Assembly: GCA_038252405.1 (NCBI GenBank)
Contig: JBBSAJ010000011.1
Span: 1-64,000 of the forward strand
Source: DATCDE01 sp038252405
Lineage (GTDB): Bacteria > Actinomycetota > Actinomycetes > Prado026
Direction: 5' to 3'
DNA length: 64,000 nt
Position numbers and translations under genes: made by a program. The notes beneath the pieces were generated by a model. The model saw only the letters and a list, made by a program, of their open reading frames with translations. It ran no database searches and was not told where the DNA came from. Position 1 is the stretch's first letter, and every line of letters begins with the position of its first letter. Shown in pieces: positions 17,978 to 26,076 of this stretch.

Positions 17978-19099
17978 ATGAGCACCTCGCGGGTGCTGCT
18001 GTTCGGGGCCACCGGCTACACCGGCCGGCTGACCGCCGAGGCGATGCTGCGTCGGGGGCTGGCGCCGCTGCTCGTGGGGCGCTCGGCCGGCCGGCTGGCC
18101 GAGGTGGCCGACGCGCTCGGCGGTGACCCGCAGACCGCCGTCGCCGACGCCGACGACCCGGCTGCGCTGGCCGACCTGCTGCGTGAGGGCGACGTGCTGG
18201 TCACGACGGTGGGCCCGTTCACCCGGCACGGCCGGACGGTGGCGACGGCCGCCCTCGAGGCCGGGGCGACGTACCTCGACTCCACGGGCGAGGGCGGCTT
18301 CCTGCGCTGGCTGTTCGAGGAGCTGGGGCCGCGGGCCGAGCGCGCCGGGGTCACCCTGGTCCCCGCGTTCGGGTACGACTACCTGCCGGGCAACCTGGCG
18401 GCTGCACTGGCGCTGCGCGAGGCCGGGGACGCCGCCACCCGGGTCGATGTGGGGTACTTCGTGACCGGCGGGCGGGCCGCTCTCAGCGGCGGGACGCTGG
18501 CATCGGCCGTGGGCATCAGCAGCGACGCGTCGTTCGGCTGGCGGTCCGGGCGGCTGGTCACCGAGCGGACCGCGGCGCGGGTGCGCTCCTTCACCGTCCC
18601 GGACGGGCAGCGTCAGGCCGTCTCGATCGGCGGAACCGAGCAGCTGGCGCTCCCCCGGGTGTCGCCGGGGCTGCGCGAGGTGAACGTCTACCTGGGGTGG
18701 ATGGGGCCGCTGGCCCGGCCGGCGCAGGTGCTGTCGCTGGTCGCGTCCGGCGTCGTCCGGATACCCGGGGCACCGGGGGCGTTGAGCTGGGTCGGGCGGC
18801 GAATTGCGCCGGGGTCGACGGGTGGGCCGGACGCCGACACGCGGGCGCTGAGCCGGTCCCGGGTCGTGGCCGAGGCCTATGACCGCACCGGACGGCGGCT
18901 GACCAGGGTGGACCTGGACGGTCCCGACCCGTACGGCCTGACCGCGGAGCTGCTGGCCTGGGGCGCCCAGCAGGCCGCGGCCGACCGCATCGTCGGATCG
19001 GGGGTGGTGGGGCCGGTCGAGGCGTTCGGCCTGGATGGCCTGGCGGCCGGGGCCGCCGAGGTGGGCCTCAGGCCCGCAGCAGCTCCAGCCGCTCCTTGA
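17978..19099 (+). CDS. saccharopine dehydrogenase-like NAD(P)-binding protein
   Basis: A 373-residue protein with an N-terminal Rossmann fold (VLLFGATGYTGRLTAEAMLR, about 6-25) and TVGPFTRHGRTVATAALEAGATYLDSTGE, the pattern of saccharopine dehydrogenase-like and trans-acting enoyl reductase proteins of actinobacteria. In mycobacteria such proteins reduce polyketide-derived lipids. No polyketide synthase is adjacent, although a type III PKS lies 4 kb away. Its last 32 bp overlap rbpA on the other strand. Confidence 0.75.
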   Translation: MSTSRVLLFGATGYTGRLTAEAMLRRGLAPLLVGRSAGRLAEVADALGGDPQTAVADADDPAALADLLREGDVLVTTVGPFTRHGRTVATAALEAGATYLDSTGEGGFLRWLFEELGPRAERAGVTLVPAFGYDYLPGNLAAALALREAGDAATRVDVGYFVTGGRAALSGGTLASAVGISSDASFGWRSGRLVTERTAARVRSFTVPDGQRQAVSIGGTEQLALPRVSPGLREVNVYLGWMGPLARPAQVLSLVASGVVRIPGAPGALSWVGRRIAPGSTGGPDADTRALSRSRVVAEAYDRTGRRLTRVDLDGPDPYGLTAELLAWGAQQAAADRIVGSGVVGPVEAFGLDGLAAGAAEVGLRPAAAPAAP

Positions 19100-19427
19100 G
19101 CAGCGCCTCGAGCTCGTCGACCGAGCGGCGCTCGAGCAGCATGTCCCAGTGGGTCTTGCCGCTGGCGCTGGTCCGCGGCGAGTTCAGCGCGACCCCGTCC
19201 ACGGTGCCGCCGAGGCGCCGAGCGGCCGTCTCGTCGCGGTGAGCGGTACGGCCGCACTTGGGGCAGTCCCAGGTCTCGGGGATCTCCTCGGCCTCGGCGG
19301 AGAACTGCAGGGTGACCACGTGCCCGACCGGGCAGTGGTACGACTCGGGTGTCATCGGCACCGGGACGACGTGCTCGTCGGTCTCGTAGCTGTGAGACGT
19401 GAGTCCGAATCCGCGCAGCGCGGTCAT
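19068..19427 (-). CDS. rbpA: RNA polymerase-binding protein RbpA
   Basis: A 119-residue protein with a central zinc-ribbon-like domain (YHCPVGHVVTLQFSAEAEEI, then PETWDCPKCGRTA) and the C-terminal sigma-interaction helix (SGKTHWDMLLERRSVDELEALL). RbpA binds RNA polymerase and stabilises promoter complexes with principal sigma factors. The N-terminus (MTALRGFGLTSHSYET) follows the RbpA pattern. A candidate ECF-type promoter lies about 80 nt upstream (19506-19532). Its 3' end overlaps the convergent gene by 32 bp. Confidence 0.85.
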   Translation of the reverse strand: MTALRGFGLTSHSYETDEHVVPVPMTPESYHCPVGHVVTLQFSAEAEEIPETWDCPKCGRTAHRDETAARRLGGTVDGVALNSPRTSASGKTHWDMLLERRSVDELEALLKERLELLRA

Positions 19428-19505
19428 GGCGAGGTTCCTCCGAAGACTTGCAGGGGGTGCGCGCACAAGCGCGCGGTGCTGACATGGCGCTGGTGGCCAC
19501 AGGTA

Positions 19506-19532
19506 GGACGCGTGGGACCTGCCAAACGTTCC
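19506..19532 (-). promoter_or_regulatory. candidate ECF-sigma promoter for rbpA
   Basis: On the minus strand GGAAC (19532-19528) is followed after 18 bases by GTCC (19509-19506). This resembles the GGAAC/GGAAT-N18-GTT promoters of stress sigma factors such as SigR, which controls rbpA in Streptomyces. A small hairpin (GCGCGC-ACAA-GCGCGC, 19459-19474) lies in the resulting leader. Confidence 0.4.
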
Positions 19533-19684
19533 CGCTCGCCCGTGTGACCTCGACCACCCGGCTGACCGACCTGTTGCGCCGGTCGAGCGACCGAAGGACC
19601 GAGGGAGTGTGCCCCGATCGATGGGGCCGAAACCCATTCTAGCGCCCCGGCGGCGTCACCTCGGACGCTCGTATGCTGCCCACC

Positions 19685-21112
19685 ATGGGCCCGCCCGAGC
19701 AGGATCCACTGGGCCTTCGCGCCGACGCGCCCGTGCTGGACGCCTACCTGTCCTTCCTGGAGTCCGCGCCGCTCCCGTTCACCATCCCGGGGCACAAGCA
19801 GCGCACCGACCTGGTCGGCACCGTCGTCCGGGGCGACGTTCCCCTGTTCGGCGGGGTGGACTCCATGCGGCTGGCCGGGGGCGTGCTCGCCGAGGGCGAG
19901 CGTCGGGCGGCCCGACTGTGGGGTGCGGACGTGTGCCGCTTCTCGGTCGGCGGCTCCACGCACGGCAACCAGGCGCTGGCGCTCGCAGTCGGCCGGCCAG
20001 GTGGGCGGGTGGTCGTCTCCCGGACGCTGCACCGCTCGCTGCTGCTCGGCCTGGTGCTCGCCGGGCTGGAGCCGGTGTGGGTGCGACCCTGGCTGGACCC
20101 GGTCAGCGGGCTGCCCGGGGAGGTGCCGGTGGACGCCGTCCGGTCGGCCCTCGAACGGCACCCGGAGGCCCAGGCGGTCTTCCTGGGCGACCCGTCGTAC
20201 GTCGGCGGCTTCGGCGACCTGCGCGGCCACGCCGAGGTGGCCCACGACCACGGCGTCCCGCTCATCGTGGACGCCGCCTGGGGGGCGCACTTCGGCTTCC
20301 ACCCGGCGCTGCCCGCACACGCACTCGCCCAGGGCGCGGACGCCCTGGTGACGAGCGCGCACAAGACCCTCCCGGCGTACACCCAGGGCGCGCTCGTGCT
20401 GGCCCGGCTGGACCGGATCGACCCGGCCCGGCTGGACCGGGCCTTCGAGGCCACCCAGACCACCAGCCCGGCCGGCGCCGTGCTGGCCAGCATCGACGCG
20501 GCCAGGGCGCTGCTCGCCCGGGACGGGCTGGCCCTGCTAGACCGGCTGGTCCGGCGGGTGGCGCAGGCTCGGCGGCAGCTCACCGCCGCCGTCCCCGGGC
20601 TGGTCCTGCTGGACGGGCCGTGGGTGGACCCGACCCGGTTGGTGCTGCTGCTGTCCGGCACCGGGGCGAGCGGCTACGCGGTCGAGGTGCAGCTGCTCGC
20701 CCGCCGGATGCCGCTGGAGATGGCCGACCGGGACACCGTGGTGGCGATGGTCACCCTGGCGGACGACGAGCAGAGCATCGACGCCCTCGTCGAGGCGCTG
20801 GTGGCCGCCGTCCGTGGCTGCGCCGGCCCGCCGCGTGAGGTCCGGCCCTCGCCGGCGTGGTCGGTGGACCCGGAGCAGGTGGTCTCCCCTCGGGAGGCGT
20901 TCTTCGCCCCGCACCGCACGGTGTCGGTCGAGGACGCGGTGGGCCAGGTCTGCGCCGAGCTGGTCGCGCCGTACCCGCCGGGTGTCCCGGTGCTGGCCCC
21001 CGGCGAGCGGGTGACCGAGGCCGCCGTCCGGGCGCTGCAGCAGGCCCGGAGCGACGGCGCGCGCATCGCCTACGCGGCCGACCCCACCCTCGCCACCCTC
21101 CAGGTGCTGTGA
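19685..21112 (+). CDS. Orn/Lys/Arg decarboxylase-family PLP enzyme
   Basis: A 475-residue fold-type I PLP protein of the Orn/Lys/Arg decarboxylase major domain: FTIPGHKQ near 32-39, SVGGSTHGNQAL, VDAAWGAHFGFHPALP with Asp196, and TSAHKTLPA with the PLP Lys227. It would decarboxylate a basic amino acid to a polyamine, or act on a related substrate. The ATG at 19685 is preferred to 19673 because TATGCT lies exactly 7 nt upstream. A strong hairpin follows the stop. Confidence 0.85.
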   Translation: MGPPEQDPLGLRADAPVLDAYLSFLESAPLPFTIPGHKQRTDLVGTVVRGDVPLFGGVDSMRLAGGVLAEGERRAARLWGADVCRFSVGGSTHGNQALALAVGRPGGRVVVSRTLHRSLLLGLVLAGLEPVWVRPWLDPVSGLPGEVPVDAVRSALERHPEAQAVFLGDPSYVGGFGDLRGHAEVAHDHGVPLIVDAAWGAHFGFHPALPAHALAQGADALVTSAHKTLPAYTQGALVLARLDRIDPARLDRAFEATQTTSPAGAVLASIDAARALLARDGLALLDRLVRRVAQARRQLTAAVPGLVLLDGPWVDPTRLVLLLSGTGASGYAVEVQLLARRMPLEMADRDTVVAMVTLADDEQSIDALVEALVAAVRGCAGPPREVRPSPAWSVDPEQVVSPREAFFAPHRTVSVEDAVGQVCAELVAPYPPGVPVLAPGERVTEAAVRALQQARSDGARIAYAADPTLATLQVL

Positions 21113-21113
21113 C

Positions 21114-21157
21114 CTGTCAGGGTGAGGACGACGTATAGGTCGTCCTCACCCTGACAG
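21114..21157. terminator. bidirectional terminator, 19-bp perfect stem
   Basis: CTGTCAGGGTGAGGACGAC (21114-21132), six-base loop, then its exact complement (21139-21157). It starts 2 nt after the decarboxylase stop, and the right arm contains the stop codon of rslA on the other strand. No long T-tract, as is usual in high-GC actinobacteria. Confidence 0.85.
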
Positions 21158-21865
21158 ATTGGTGGTGAGGACCGGGGAGCCCGCGGCGGTCCGGACCTCC
21201 AGGGCGGCGATGTCGGCGGACGACCAGGCCGTCGCGGCCGACACGACGGACTCCTGCCCCGGGACGGCGTTCCAGGTGGCCACCTGCTCGACCCGACCGG
21301 ACCGGTCCCGGACGACGAGCGCATAGCTGCCCGCGGCCGCCCCGTACCGGTCGGCGGACGGATAGGTGCAGCGCAGCACGATCCGGGTGCCCCAGGCCAC
21401 CGGCTGCAGCTGCGCGGTCGCGCGGATCGGCGTGACGGCCACCGGAGCCATCGTCACCGTCCCGGCAGCGGCCACCGGTGGCTGCGACGGGGCCGCGCGG
21501 CCGCCCACGCCGAGCGCCCCAAGGGCGACCACCGCGACGACCGCGGCCGCGACCGCACCCAGCACCCCGCCGACGACGGCCCGCCGACGACGCCGGCGCG
21601 ACGTTCCCTGCACCTCGGCGAGCAGGGCCGGCAGCAGCGTCGCCGGCGGCGGCTCGTCCACGACCGGGTCAGCCACCCCGGCCAGCAGGTCGGGCGGCAC
21701 CCTGGCCAGCAGCCCGGGCAACCCGGCCAGCCCGGCGACCGACCTTCGGCAGGCGGCACAGGTGTGCAGGTGCTCGACGTACTCCTGGCGCTCCTCGGGC
21801 TCCAGCGCGCCGAGCAGGTAGGCCGCGTCGTACCGGGCGAACCGGTCCTCGCCGGCCGCGTTCAC
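21146..21865 (-). CDS. rslA: zinc anti-sigma factor RslA-like
   Basis: A 239-residue membrane anti-sigma factor. The cytoplasmic N-terminus carries the zinc anti-sigma signature HxxxCxxC (EHLHTCAAC, about 32-40), a transmembrane helix follows (AVVGGVLGAVAAAVVAVVAL, about 94-113), and the outside part is an anti-sigma-K type C-terminal domain. In M. tuberculosis RslA holds SigL until its zinc-thiol cluster is oxidised. GTG at 21865 overlaps the sigL stop. Its stop codon lies inside the terminator stem. Confidence 0.85.
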   Translation of the reverse strand: MNAAGEDRFARYDAAYLLGALEPEERQEYVEHLHTCAACRRSVAGLAGLPGLLARVPPDLLAGVADPVVDEPPPATLLPALLAEVQGTSRRRRRRAVVGGVLGAVAAAVVAVVALGALGVGGRAAPSQPPVAAAGTVTMAPVAVTPIRATAQLQPVAWGTRIVLRCTYPSADRYGAAAGSYALVVRDRSGRVEQVATWNAVPGQESVVSAATAWSSADIAALEVRTAAGSPVLTTNLSG

Positions 21866-22377
21866 TCGGCCACCCCCATCTCGTCCAGCGCCAGCCGCAG
21901 TGCCCGCAGCGCGTAGTGCGTGCGTGACTTCACGGTGCCCTCGGGGATGCCCAGGCGGGCCGCGGCGTCCGCCACCGACCGCCCCTCGTAGAAGCACTCC
22001 ACGAGCACCCGCCGGTGGTCCGGGGACAGCCGGGCCAGCGCGTCCGCGACCAGCCAGGCCTGCAGCACCCGGTCGGTGTCGTCGATGGCCACCGGCTCGG
22101 GCGGGTCGGCCACCGACACCTCCCGCTGCACCCGGCTGGACCGCCACCCGTCGATGACCAGGTGCCGGGCCACGGTGAACAGCCAGGCACGAGTCGGTCC
22201 CTGCGCGCCCTCGAGCACCTTCGGCGAGCGCCAGGCACGCAGCAGGGTCTCCTGGACGACGTCCTCGGCCTGGGCCCGGTCCCCGGTCAGTCGCAGCGCG
22301 AACGACCACAGCGCGTGCGCGTGCTCGTCGTGCAGGGCACGCATCAGGTCGATCTGGCTCGCGGTCACGGTGGGCAC
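21862..22377 (-). CDS. sigL: ECF sigma factor, SigL-like
   Basis: A 171-residue ECF sigma factor. Region 2 is LWSFALRLTGDRAQAEDVVQ and RAWLFTVARHLVIDGWR; region 4 is ALARLSPDHRRVLVECFYEG and GIPEGTVKSRTHYALRALRL. The sequence follows M. tuberculosis SigL closely through both regions. It is cotranscribed with rslA. A SigL-type promoter (TGAACC-N16-CGT) lies just upstream, so it probably autoregulates. GGGAGGTGA gives a ribosome binding site before the GTG. Confidence 0.85.
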   Translation of the reverse strand: MPTVTASQIDLMRALHDEHAHALWSFALRLTGDRAQAEDVVQETLLRAWRSPKVLEGAQGPTRAWLFTVARHLVIDGWRSSRVQREVSVADPPEPVAIDDTDRVLQAWLVADALARLSPDHRRVLVECFYEGRSVADAAARLGIPEGTVKSRTHYALRALRLALDEMGVAE

Positions 22378-22400
22378 GTCACCTCCCTCACCGAGGGGAA

Positions 22401-22458
22401 ACGGCTCGGCCCGCTCCCCGGTTCACCCCCGGGTGAACCATCGGGGCCGCCCGCTCGT
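22401..22458. promoter_or_regulatory. divergent SigL-type promoters sharing a palindrome
   Basis: A perfect palindrome (GGTTCACCC, CC, GGGTGAACC; 22420-22439) supplies TGAACC on each strand. On the minus strand TGAACC (22425-22420) is followed after 16 bases by CGT (22403-22401), facing sigL. On the plus strand TGAACC (22434-22439) is followed after 16 bases by CGT (22456-22458), facing the gene at 22506. TGAACC-N16-CGT is the recognised SigL promoter pattern. Confidence 0.75.
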
Positions 22459-22505
22459 CCTCGGAGGAACACCCTCGACCGAGCATCGCCCACCCAGAGG
22501 TTGTC

Positions 22506-22719
22506 ATGGCAGTCCTTCGACGCACCGCGTTCGCTGCAACCGCTCTCGCAGCGCTCGCCCCGTTCGTCCCCACACTTCCAGCCTCGGCCTACGGGCCGGG
22601 TCGCGGGGATGGGCCCCAGACCCTGCTGCAGGCTCCGCTGGCCGGCAGCACCCGCGGTCCTGCTCAACCCCCTCAGCAACGCAACGGCGTACATCGCGGT
22701 CACCGGCTCAGCCGGCTGA
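22506..22719 (+). pseudogene. short secreted-protein gene, frameshifted
   Basis: The ATG at 22506 opens a clear signal peptide (MAVLRRTAFAATALAALAPF, then PASA). After about 45 residues the sensible sequence moves to another frame, ending VLLNPLSNATAYIAVTGSAG with TGA at 22717-22719. One indel near 22650 would join them into a small exported protein of about 70 residues. It is the expected target of the plus-strand SigL promoter. A sequencing error is an alternative to real decay. Confidence 0.45.
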
Positions 22720-23121
22720 GTCCCGCCGGGCCGGGGTCCAGCCGACGACGACCAGGACGGCCGCGGCGGCGGTGGCCACCCCCTGGGCCACCGCCGTCCG
22801 CGTCTTGTCGGTGAACCAGAACGGCTCGAACATGTCAGGGAACGGCCCCAGCCGGCCCACGTCGACGTACCGGTACAGCAGCAGTGCGGCCAGCCCGCCG
22901 CCGGCGACGACCGCTGCGAGGGCTGCTGTCACCCGGCTGGGGCGGACCACCAGCACCAGCGCCGCCACGAAAGCAGCCGCCGCCTCGGCACGGAACAGCT
23001 GGCCCTCGCTCACGGTGCCGCGCACCGCGTCGTACGTGCTGGCGAGAGTGAGATGGACGTAGATGTCGACGGCCAGGCCCGCGACCGTCACCACCAGCAG
23101 CAGCCTGCGAACGACGTACAT
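22708..23121 (-). CDS. four-helix membrane protein in the sigma-L locus
   Basis: A 137-residue protein with four hydrophobic helices (LLLVVTVAGLAVDIYVHLTL; a second around 46-62; a third around 68-84; a last around 113-129) and a conserved-looking SEGQLFRAEAA between the first two. A SigL-type promoter (23143-23167) points at it, so it is a likely SigL target. Its stop overlaps the end of the secreted-protein remnant by 12 bp. Function unknown. Confidence 0.75.
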   Translation of the reverse strand: MYVVRRLLLVVTVAGLAVDIYVHLTLASTYDAVRGTVSEGQLFRAEAAAAFVAALVLVVRPSRVTAALAAVVAGGGLAALLLYRYVDVGRLGPFPDMFEPFWFTDKTRTAVAQGVATAAAAVLVVVGWTPARRDSAG

Positions 23122-23142
23122 CGAGTACCTCCACGCCGGACG

Positions 23143-23167
23143 ACGTCGTGGACGACCGACCGGTTCA
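23143..23167 (-). promoter_or_regulatory. third SigL-type promoter
   Basis: On the minus strand TGAACC (23167-23162), 16 bases, then CGT (23145-23143), about 20 bp before the ATG at 23121. Same motif and spacing as the pair at 22401-22458. Confidence 0.65.
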
Positions 23168-23237
23168 CTCCGTCCCAGCCGCAGCCGCGACGATCCTTCA
23201 CGCAGCGGTGACCGTCGCGCCCGCCTAGGATCCGTGG

Positions 23238-24308
23238 ATGGCGACGATCGTTGGGGTGAGCAGCGTCGTCGCTGGGCACGCCTATGAACAGCAGGAGATC
23301 ACCGAGGCGTTCGTCAACGTGGTGTCACCGTCCGGCAGCCAACGGGCCCTGGTGGGACGGATCCACGCCGCCACCGGGGTGCGGCGCCGGCACCTGGCGC
23401 TGCCGCTCGACGAGTACGGCCGGCTGGACGGCTTCGCGGCCGCCAACGACGCGTTCATCCGGGTCGGCACCGACCTCGGCGAGCAGGCCATCAGCGAGGC
23501 GTTGTCGGCGGCCGGCCTGGCGGCCGCCGACGTCGACCTCGTGGTCACCGCGTCGGTCACGGGAGTCGCCGCGCCCTCGCTCGAGGCCCTGCTGGCTCCG
23601 CGGCTGGGGCTGCGCCCTGACGTGAAGCGCATTCCGGTGTTCGGCCTCGGCTGCGTCGCTGGGGCTTGGGGACTCGCTCGGCTGCACGACTACCTGCTCG
23701 GCCACCCGGACGACGTCGCCGTCCTGCTGTCCGTCGAGCTGTGCTCGCTGACGATCCAGCGCGACGACGCGTCGATGCCGAACATCGTCGCCAGCGGGCT
23801 GTTCGGCGACGGAGCGGCGGCGGTCGTCATGGTCGGTGCGAACCGGGCCGCTGACCAGTCCGGACCCACAGTGGTCGACGCGCGCAGCCGGCTGTACCCC
23901 GACAGCCAGCGCACGATGGGCTGGGACATCGGCGGCAGCGGTTTCCGGATCGTGCTGGCGGCGAGCGTGGCAGACGTAGTGGAGCAGTACCTGGGCGAGG
24001 ACGTCGGGGGCTTCCTCCGCGACCACGACCTCAAGGGGTCCGACATCACCCGCTGGGTCTGCCACCCCGGCGGCCCCAAGGTGCTCGAGGCGATGGAACG
24101 CACGCTGGACCTCCACGACGGGGAGCTCGACGTCACCTGGCGCTCGCTGGCCCGGATCGGCAACCTCTCGTCCTCGTCGGTGCTGCACGTGCTCGCGGAC
24201 ACCCTGACCGGGAGGGACGGCGTCCCTCCGCCCGAAGCGGGAACCCCTGGGCTGGTGCTGGCCATGGGTCCGGGCTTCTGCTCCGAGCTCGTGCTGCTCG
24301 AGTGGTGA
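23238..24308 (+). CDS. type III polyketide synthase (alkylresorcinol synthase-like)
   Basis: A 356-residue chalcone-synthase-fold enzyme with the full triad: Cys139 (GLGCVAGAWG), His276 (WVCHPGGPKVLEA) and Asn309 (RIGNLSSSSV). It condenses malonyl units on an acyl starter. The next two genes encode an ICMT-like methyltransferase and a flavin monooxygenase, the same order as srsA-srsB-srsC of Streptomyces griseus, which make methylated phenolic lipids and quinones. M. tuberculosis Pks10 is a related enzyme in the SigL regulon. TAGGAT ends 6 nt before the ATG, so this promoter is of housekeeping type. Confidence 0.88.
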   Translation: MATIVGVSSVVAGHAYEQQEITEAFVNVVSPSGSQRALVGRIHAATGVRRRHLALPLDEYGRLDGFAAANDAFIRVGTDLGEQAISEALSAAGLAAADVDLVVTASVTGVAAPSLEALLAPRLGLRPDVKRIPVFGLGCVAGAWGLARLHDYLLGHPDDVAVLLSVELCSLTIQRDDASMPNIVASGLFGDGAAAVVMVGANRAADQSGPTVVDARSRLYPDSQRTMGWDIGGSGFRIVLAASVADVVEQYLGEDVGGFLRDHDLKGSDITRWVCHPGGPKVLEAMERTLDLHDGELDVTWRSLARIGNLSSSSVLHVLADTLTGRDGVPPPEAGTPGLVLAMGPGFCSELVLLEW

Positions 24309-24312
24309 GCGG

Positions 24313-24843
24313 ATGACCGGCACCACGGCGTTTCGCGCGCTCATCCTGGCCGTGGCTGTCGAACGGGTCGCCGAGCTCGCCGTCTCCCAGCGAAACCTGC
24401 GGTGGAGCAGGCAGCGGGGCGGCGTCGAGCACGGCGCCGGGCACTACCCGATGATGGTGGCCCTGCACTCCGGCCTGCTCGCCGGCGCGCTCGCCGAGGC
24501 CCACCTCGGCCGGCGGCGCGTCGACCCACGGCTGGCCTGGCCGATGGTCTCGCTCGTCGTGGCGTCACAGGCGCTGCGCTGGTGGTGCATCCGGTCGCTC
24601 GGGCCGCGCTGGAACACCAGGGTCGTGGTCGTCCCCGGTCTGCCGCTCGTGGCCAGGGGGCCGTACCGCTTCCTCCGCCACCCCAACTACGTGGCGGTCG
24701 TCCTCGAGGGTGCCGCCCTTCCGCTCGTCGGTTCGGCCTGGATCACGGCCACCGCCTTCACCGCCTTGAACCTGCCGCTGCTCGCGGTCCGGATCAGCGC
24801 CGAGGACGCCGCGCTGGCCACCCTCCGCGAGGGTGCGCGTTGA
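24313..24843 (+). CDS. isoprenylcysteine methyltransferase-family protein (SrsB-like)
   Basis: A 176-residue integral membrane protein of the ICMT/phospholipid methyltransferase type: several helices and the cofactor signature RGPYRFLRHPNYVAVVLEG (about 116-134). The SrsB relative O-methylates alkylresorcinols. It begins 4 nt after the polyketide synthase stop, and its own TGA overlaps the TTG of the monooxygenase, so the three genes form an operon. Rv1139c of M. tuberculosis has the same family and is SigL-controlled. Confidence 0.85.
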   Translation: MTGTTAFRALILAVAVERVAELAVSQRNLRWSRQRGGVEHGAGHYPMMVALHSGLLAGALAEAHLGRRRVDPRLAWPMVSLVVASQALRWWCIRSLGPRWNTRVVVVPGLPLVARGPYRFLRHPNYVAVVLEGAALPLVGSAWITATAFTALNLPLLAVRISAEDAALATLREGAR

Positions 24844-25859
24844 TCGACCTCCTGGTGGTCGGAGGGGGTCCGGTCGGGCTGATGAGCGCCATCCACGCCG
24901 GGTCGGCGGGTCTGTCGGTCACCGTCGTCGAGCCACGGTCCACCCCGGTCGACAAGGCGTGCGGGGAAGGGCTCATGCCCGGGGCGGTAGCGGCCCTGGC
25001 CGCCGTCGACGTCCGACCGGCCGGGATGCCGTTCCGCGGGATCCGCTACCTGCAGGGCGACCGCCACGTCGAGGCCAGGTTCGCCGCCGGACCGGGGCTC
25101 GGGGTCCGGCGGACCGAGCTCCATCGGGCGATGGCGGCGCGGGCCGAGCAGGTCGGTGTGCGCTTCGTCGAGCAGCGGGTCACCGAGGTGGAGCAGACCG
25201 CCGAGTGGGTGGGCGCCGCTGGGGTGCGGGCCCGCCACCTGATCGGTGCGGACGGCCTGCACTCGACGGTCCGGCGGGCGGCGGGTCTGCAGCGGGCGCC
25301 CGGCCCGAGCCGCCGGTACGGGCTCCGCCGGCACTACCGCGTCGCTCCGTGGTCCGATCTGGTCGAGGTGCACTGGGGACCGGACGCCGAGGTCTACGTC
25401 ACGCCCGTGGCGGCCGACACGGTCGGCGTCGCCGTGCTCGGCCGTGGTCCGCTCGACCTGGACCGGACCCTGTCCCGGCTGCCCGCACTCGGTCGGCGGC
25501 TGTCCGGGGCGGCTCCGGCAAGCGACACTCGCGGGGCCGGACCGTTGTGGCAACGGAGTCGGTCCCGGGTGTGCGGTCGCATCCTGCTGGTCGGCGACGC
25601 CGCGGGGTACGTCGACGCCCTCACCGGGGAGGGGCTCCGGATCGGCTTCGCGGAGGCGGCTGCCGCCGTGGACTGCATCTCGAACAGCCGCGTCGACGAC
25701 TACGAGCGGCGGTGGAACACCGTCACCCGGTCCTACCGCGCGCTGACCGGGTCGTTGGTGTGGTGCGCCGGGCGGTCGAGCGTGCGCAAGGCCATCGTGC
25801 CGGCCGCGCAGTCGCTTCCCGCGGTGTTCGCCCGGCTGGTGGACTCGCTGGCCAGCTGA
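24840..25859 (+). CDS. FAD-dependent monooxygenase (SrsC-like)
   Basis: A 339-residue flavoprotein hydroxylase with the dinucleotide motif LLVVGGGPVGLMSAIHAG (4-21), a GEGLMPGAV segment, the conserved GADGLHSTVRR and the second FAD motif RILLVGDAAGYVDALTGEGL. TTG at 24840 is the only start giving the complete N-terminal Rossmann strand; it overlaps the methyltransferase stop (TTGA). In the srs pathway the SrsC hydroxylase acts on the methylated alkylresorcinol and leads to quinones; the same step is inferred here. Confidence 0.85.
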   Translation: MIDLLVVGGGPVGLMSAIHAGSAGLSVTVVEPRSTPVDKACGEGLMPGAVAALAAVDVRPAGMPFRGIRYLQGDRHVEARFAAGPGLGVRRTELHRAMAARAEQVGVRFVEQRVTEVEQTAEWVGAAGVRARHLIGADGLHSTVRRAAGLQRAPGPSRRYGLRRHYRVAPWSDLVEVHWGPDAEVYVTPVAADTVGVAVLGRGPLDLDRTLSRLPALGRRLSGAAPASDTRGAGPLWQRSRSRVCGRILLVGDAAGYVDALTGEGLRIGFAEAAAAVDCISNSRVDDYERRWNTVTRSYRALTGSLVWCAGRSSVRKAIVPAAQSLPAVFARLVDSLAS

Positions 25860-25880
25860 CCCAGGGCCGCGTCAGCGGAC

Positions 25881-26063
25881 GAGGCCAAGCGTCGGTGGCC
25901 CGAGGTGCTGGGCTACCTGGGCGCGGCCTTCGTGGTGCGGCCGGACTGCTCGTGGTGGCTCGCTGCTGGCGGCGCCGGGCTGACCACGTACAGCACCACC
26001 CGACCGGTCCGCGGGCCGGCGCGTCGGGACGAAGGTCCCTGGCGCCCGATCCGGGTCCCCTGA
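25881..26063 (+). pseudogene. remnant of a membrane-protein gene
   Basis: One frame reads EAKRRWPEVLGYLGAAFVV; the next hydrophobic run (AGLLVVARCWRRRADHV) is in another frame. The two together look like a frameshifted helix from a DUF2157-like membrane protein. There is no start and only about 60 codons. Weak evidence; it is listed to explain the gap after the flavoprotein gene. Confidence 0.25.
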
Positions 26064-26076
26064 GGTAATTGTCTCG

